From NCBI GenBank assembly GCA_024641255.1, contig JAHEDL010000073.1, forward strand, positions 1 to 15,407: a stretch of 15,407 nucleotides of DNA, given 5' to 3'. The notes under the pieces were generated by a model that was not told where the DNA came from, ran no database searches, and saw nothing but the letters and a program-made list of their open reading frames with translations. The stretch comes from Pseudorhodobacter sp. (lineage in GTDB: Bacteria > Pseudomonadota > Alphaproteobacteria > Rhodobacterales > Rhodobacteraceae). Position numbers and translations under genes: made by a program. This document shows, piece by piece, positions 14,944 to 15,407 of this stretch (position 1 is the first letter of the stretch; the number at the start of each line of letters is the position of its first letter).

Positions 14944-15407
14944 ATGAACAATGATCGTATTCTTCCCGGCATCGTGCTGATGCTTGCGTTTTGTGTGTTG
15001 GCGCCGCTGCTGGACACTGCATCGAAACTGGCCACCGCCGAAATTCCGGTGGGCCAAATCACCGCTGCGCGGTTTTTGGTGCAAGGGGCGCTGATGGCGC
15101 CGATGGCACTGTTCATGCGGCTGCCTTTGGCAATTTCGCCGCGCATCGCCGGTCTGATCACGCTGCGCGCCTGTTTCCTGATCGCCTCGACCTATGGTTT
15201 TGTTGCCGGGGTGCAGGTGATGCCGATTGCCGATGCTTTGGCGATTGTGTTCATCGAACCGTTTATCCTGTTGATCCTTGGGCATTTCCTGTTTGGCAAC
15301 CCAGTCGGACCGCGCCGTATCATTGCGTCGGTCATCGGCTTTGCCGGTGCGCTTTTGGTGATCCAACCGTCGCTGGTCCATTACGGCACGGCAGCGCTAT
15401 ACCCGCT
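14944..15407 (+). CDS. DMT family (EamA-type) transporter, 3' end beyond the window
   Basis: An open frame of 154 codons runs from ATG 14944 to the window edge without a stop. The translation is strongly hydrophobic, with about five membrane helices: near residues 8-24, 36-57, 68-91, 95-113 and 125-141. It begins MNNDRILPGIVLMLAFCVL and contains QITAARFLVQG, PIADALAIVFIEPF and GFAGALLVIQPS, which fit the first EamA repeat of ten-helix drug/metabolite transporters of about 290 aa. Roughly half the protein is present. The substrate is unknown; members export amino acids, metabolites or take up nucleosides and carnitine-like compounds. Lying after sdaA, an amino-acid or serine-related substrate is possible but unproven. 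The start is preceded by a structured leader. Confidence 0.88.
   Translation, partial: MNNDRILPGIVLMLAFCVLAPLLDTASKLATAEIPVGQITAARFLVQGALMAPMALFMRLPLAISPRIAGLITLRACFLIASTYGFVAGVQVMPIADALAIVFIEPFILLILGHFLFGNPVGPRRIIASVIGFAGALLVIQPSLVHYGTAALYP

Noticed and set aside
14715..14954. Plus-strand 79-codon frame across the repeat and leader
   Set aside because: It is made of repeat and hairpin sequence, overlaps the transporter start out of frame, and has no homology that I recognise.

Overview
The window looks like an ordinary chromosomal segment of a GC-rich alphaproteobacterium, most likely a member of the Rhodobacteraceae (Rhodobacterales). Three things point there: a [2Fe-2S] ferredoxin closely resembling Rhodobacter capsulatus ferredoxin VI, the rpiA-gor and hflK-hflC-DUF2065-degP gene orders, and the CCTCCGGCGGGGATATTT-type inverted repeats that I remember as abundant in this family. 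No phage, transposase, CRISPR array, rRNA or tRNA gene was seen. Codon and base use look even throughout.

Layout. 1-2643, plus strand: an amidase-signature hydrolase, a NUDIX hydrolase and a DUF1178 protein. 2692-3015, minus strand: the ferredoxin, converging on DUF1178 over a hairpin. 3178-4355, plus strand: a lipoprotein with a peptidoglycan-binding-like domain, overlapping by 4 bases an HD-domain phosphohydrolase. A strong bidirectional hairpin terminator follows at 4379-4407. 4437-10566, minus strand, in transcription order: rpiA, gor, hflK, hflC, a DUF2065 small membrane protein and a periplasmic Do-type protease. 10700-14690, plus strand: an NRAMP manganese transporter behind a promoter that overlaps a Fur/Mur-like operator, a DUF2267 protein, a glutathione S-transferase and a single-chain iron-sulfur L-serine dehydratase. 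14721-14943 is a non-coding block of three hairpins. It precedes a DMT/EamA transporter that runs off the right edge.

How the genes fit together. hflK/hflC (membrane scaffold of FtsH proteolysis), DUF2065 and degP form an envelope protein-quality cluster. rpiA and gor link the pentose-phosphate pathway, a source of NADPH, with glutathione reduction. mntH, the glutathione S-transferase, gor and the iron-sulfur serine dehydratase give the region a metal/redox flavour, but most of these are housekeeping genes.

I found no clear new multi-gene system. The best candidates for novelty are non-coding: the structured leader of the DMT transporter gene (14840-14932), whose last stem would bury the likely ribosome-binding site, and the repeat family (14721-14791, with a partial copy at 13-42 that appears to supply the amidase gene with its ribosome-binding site).
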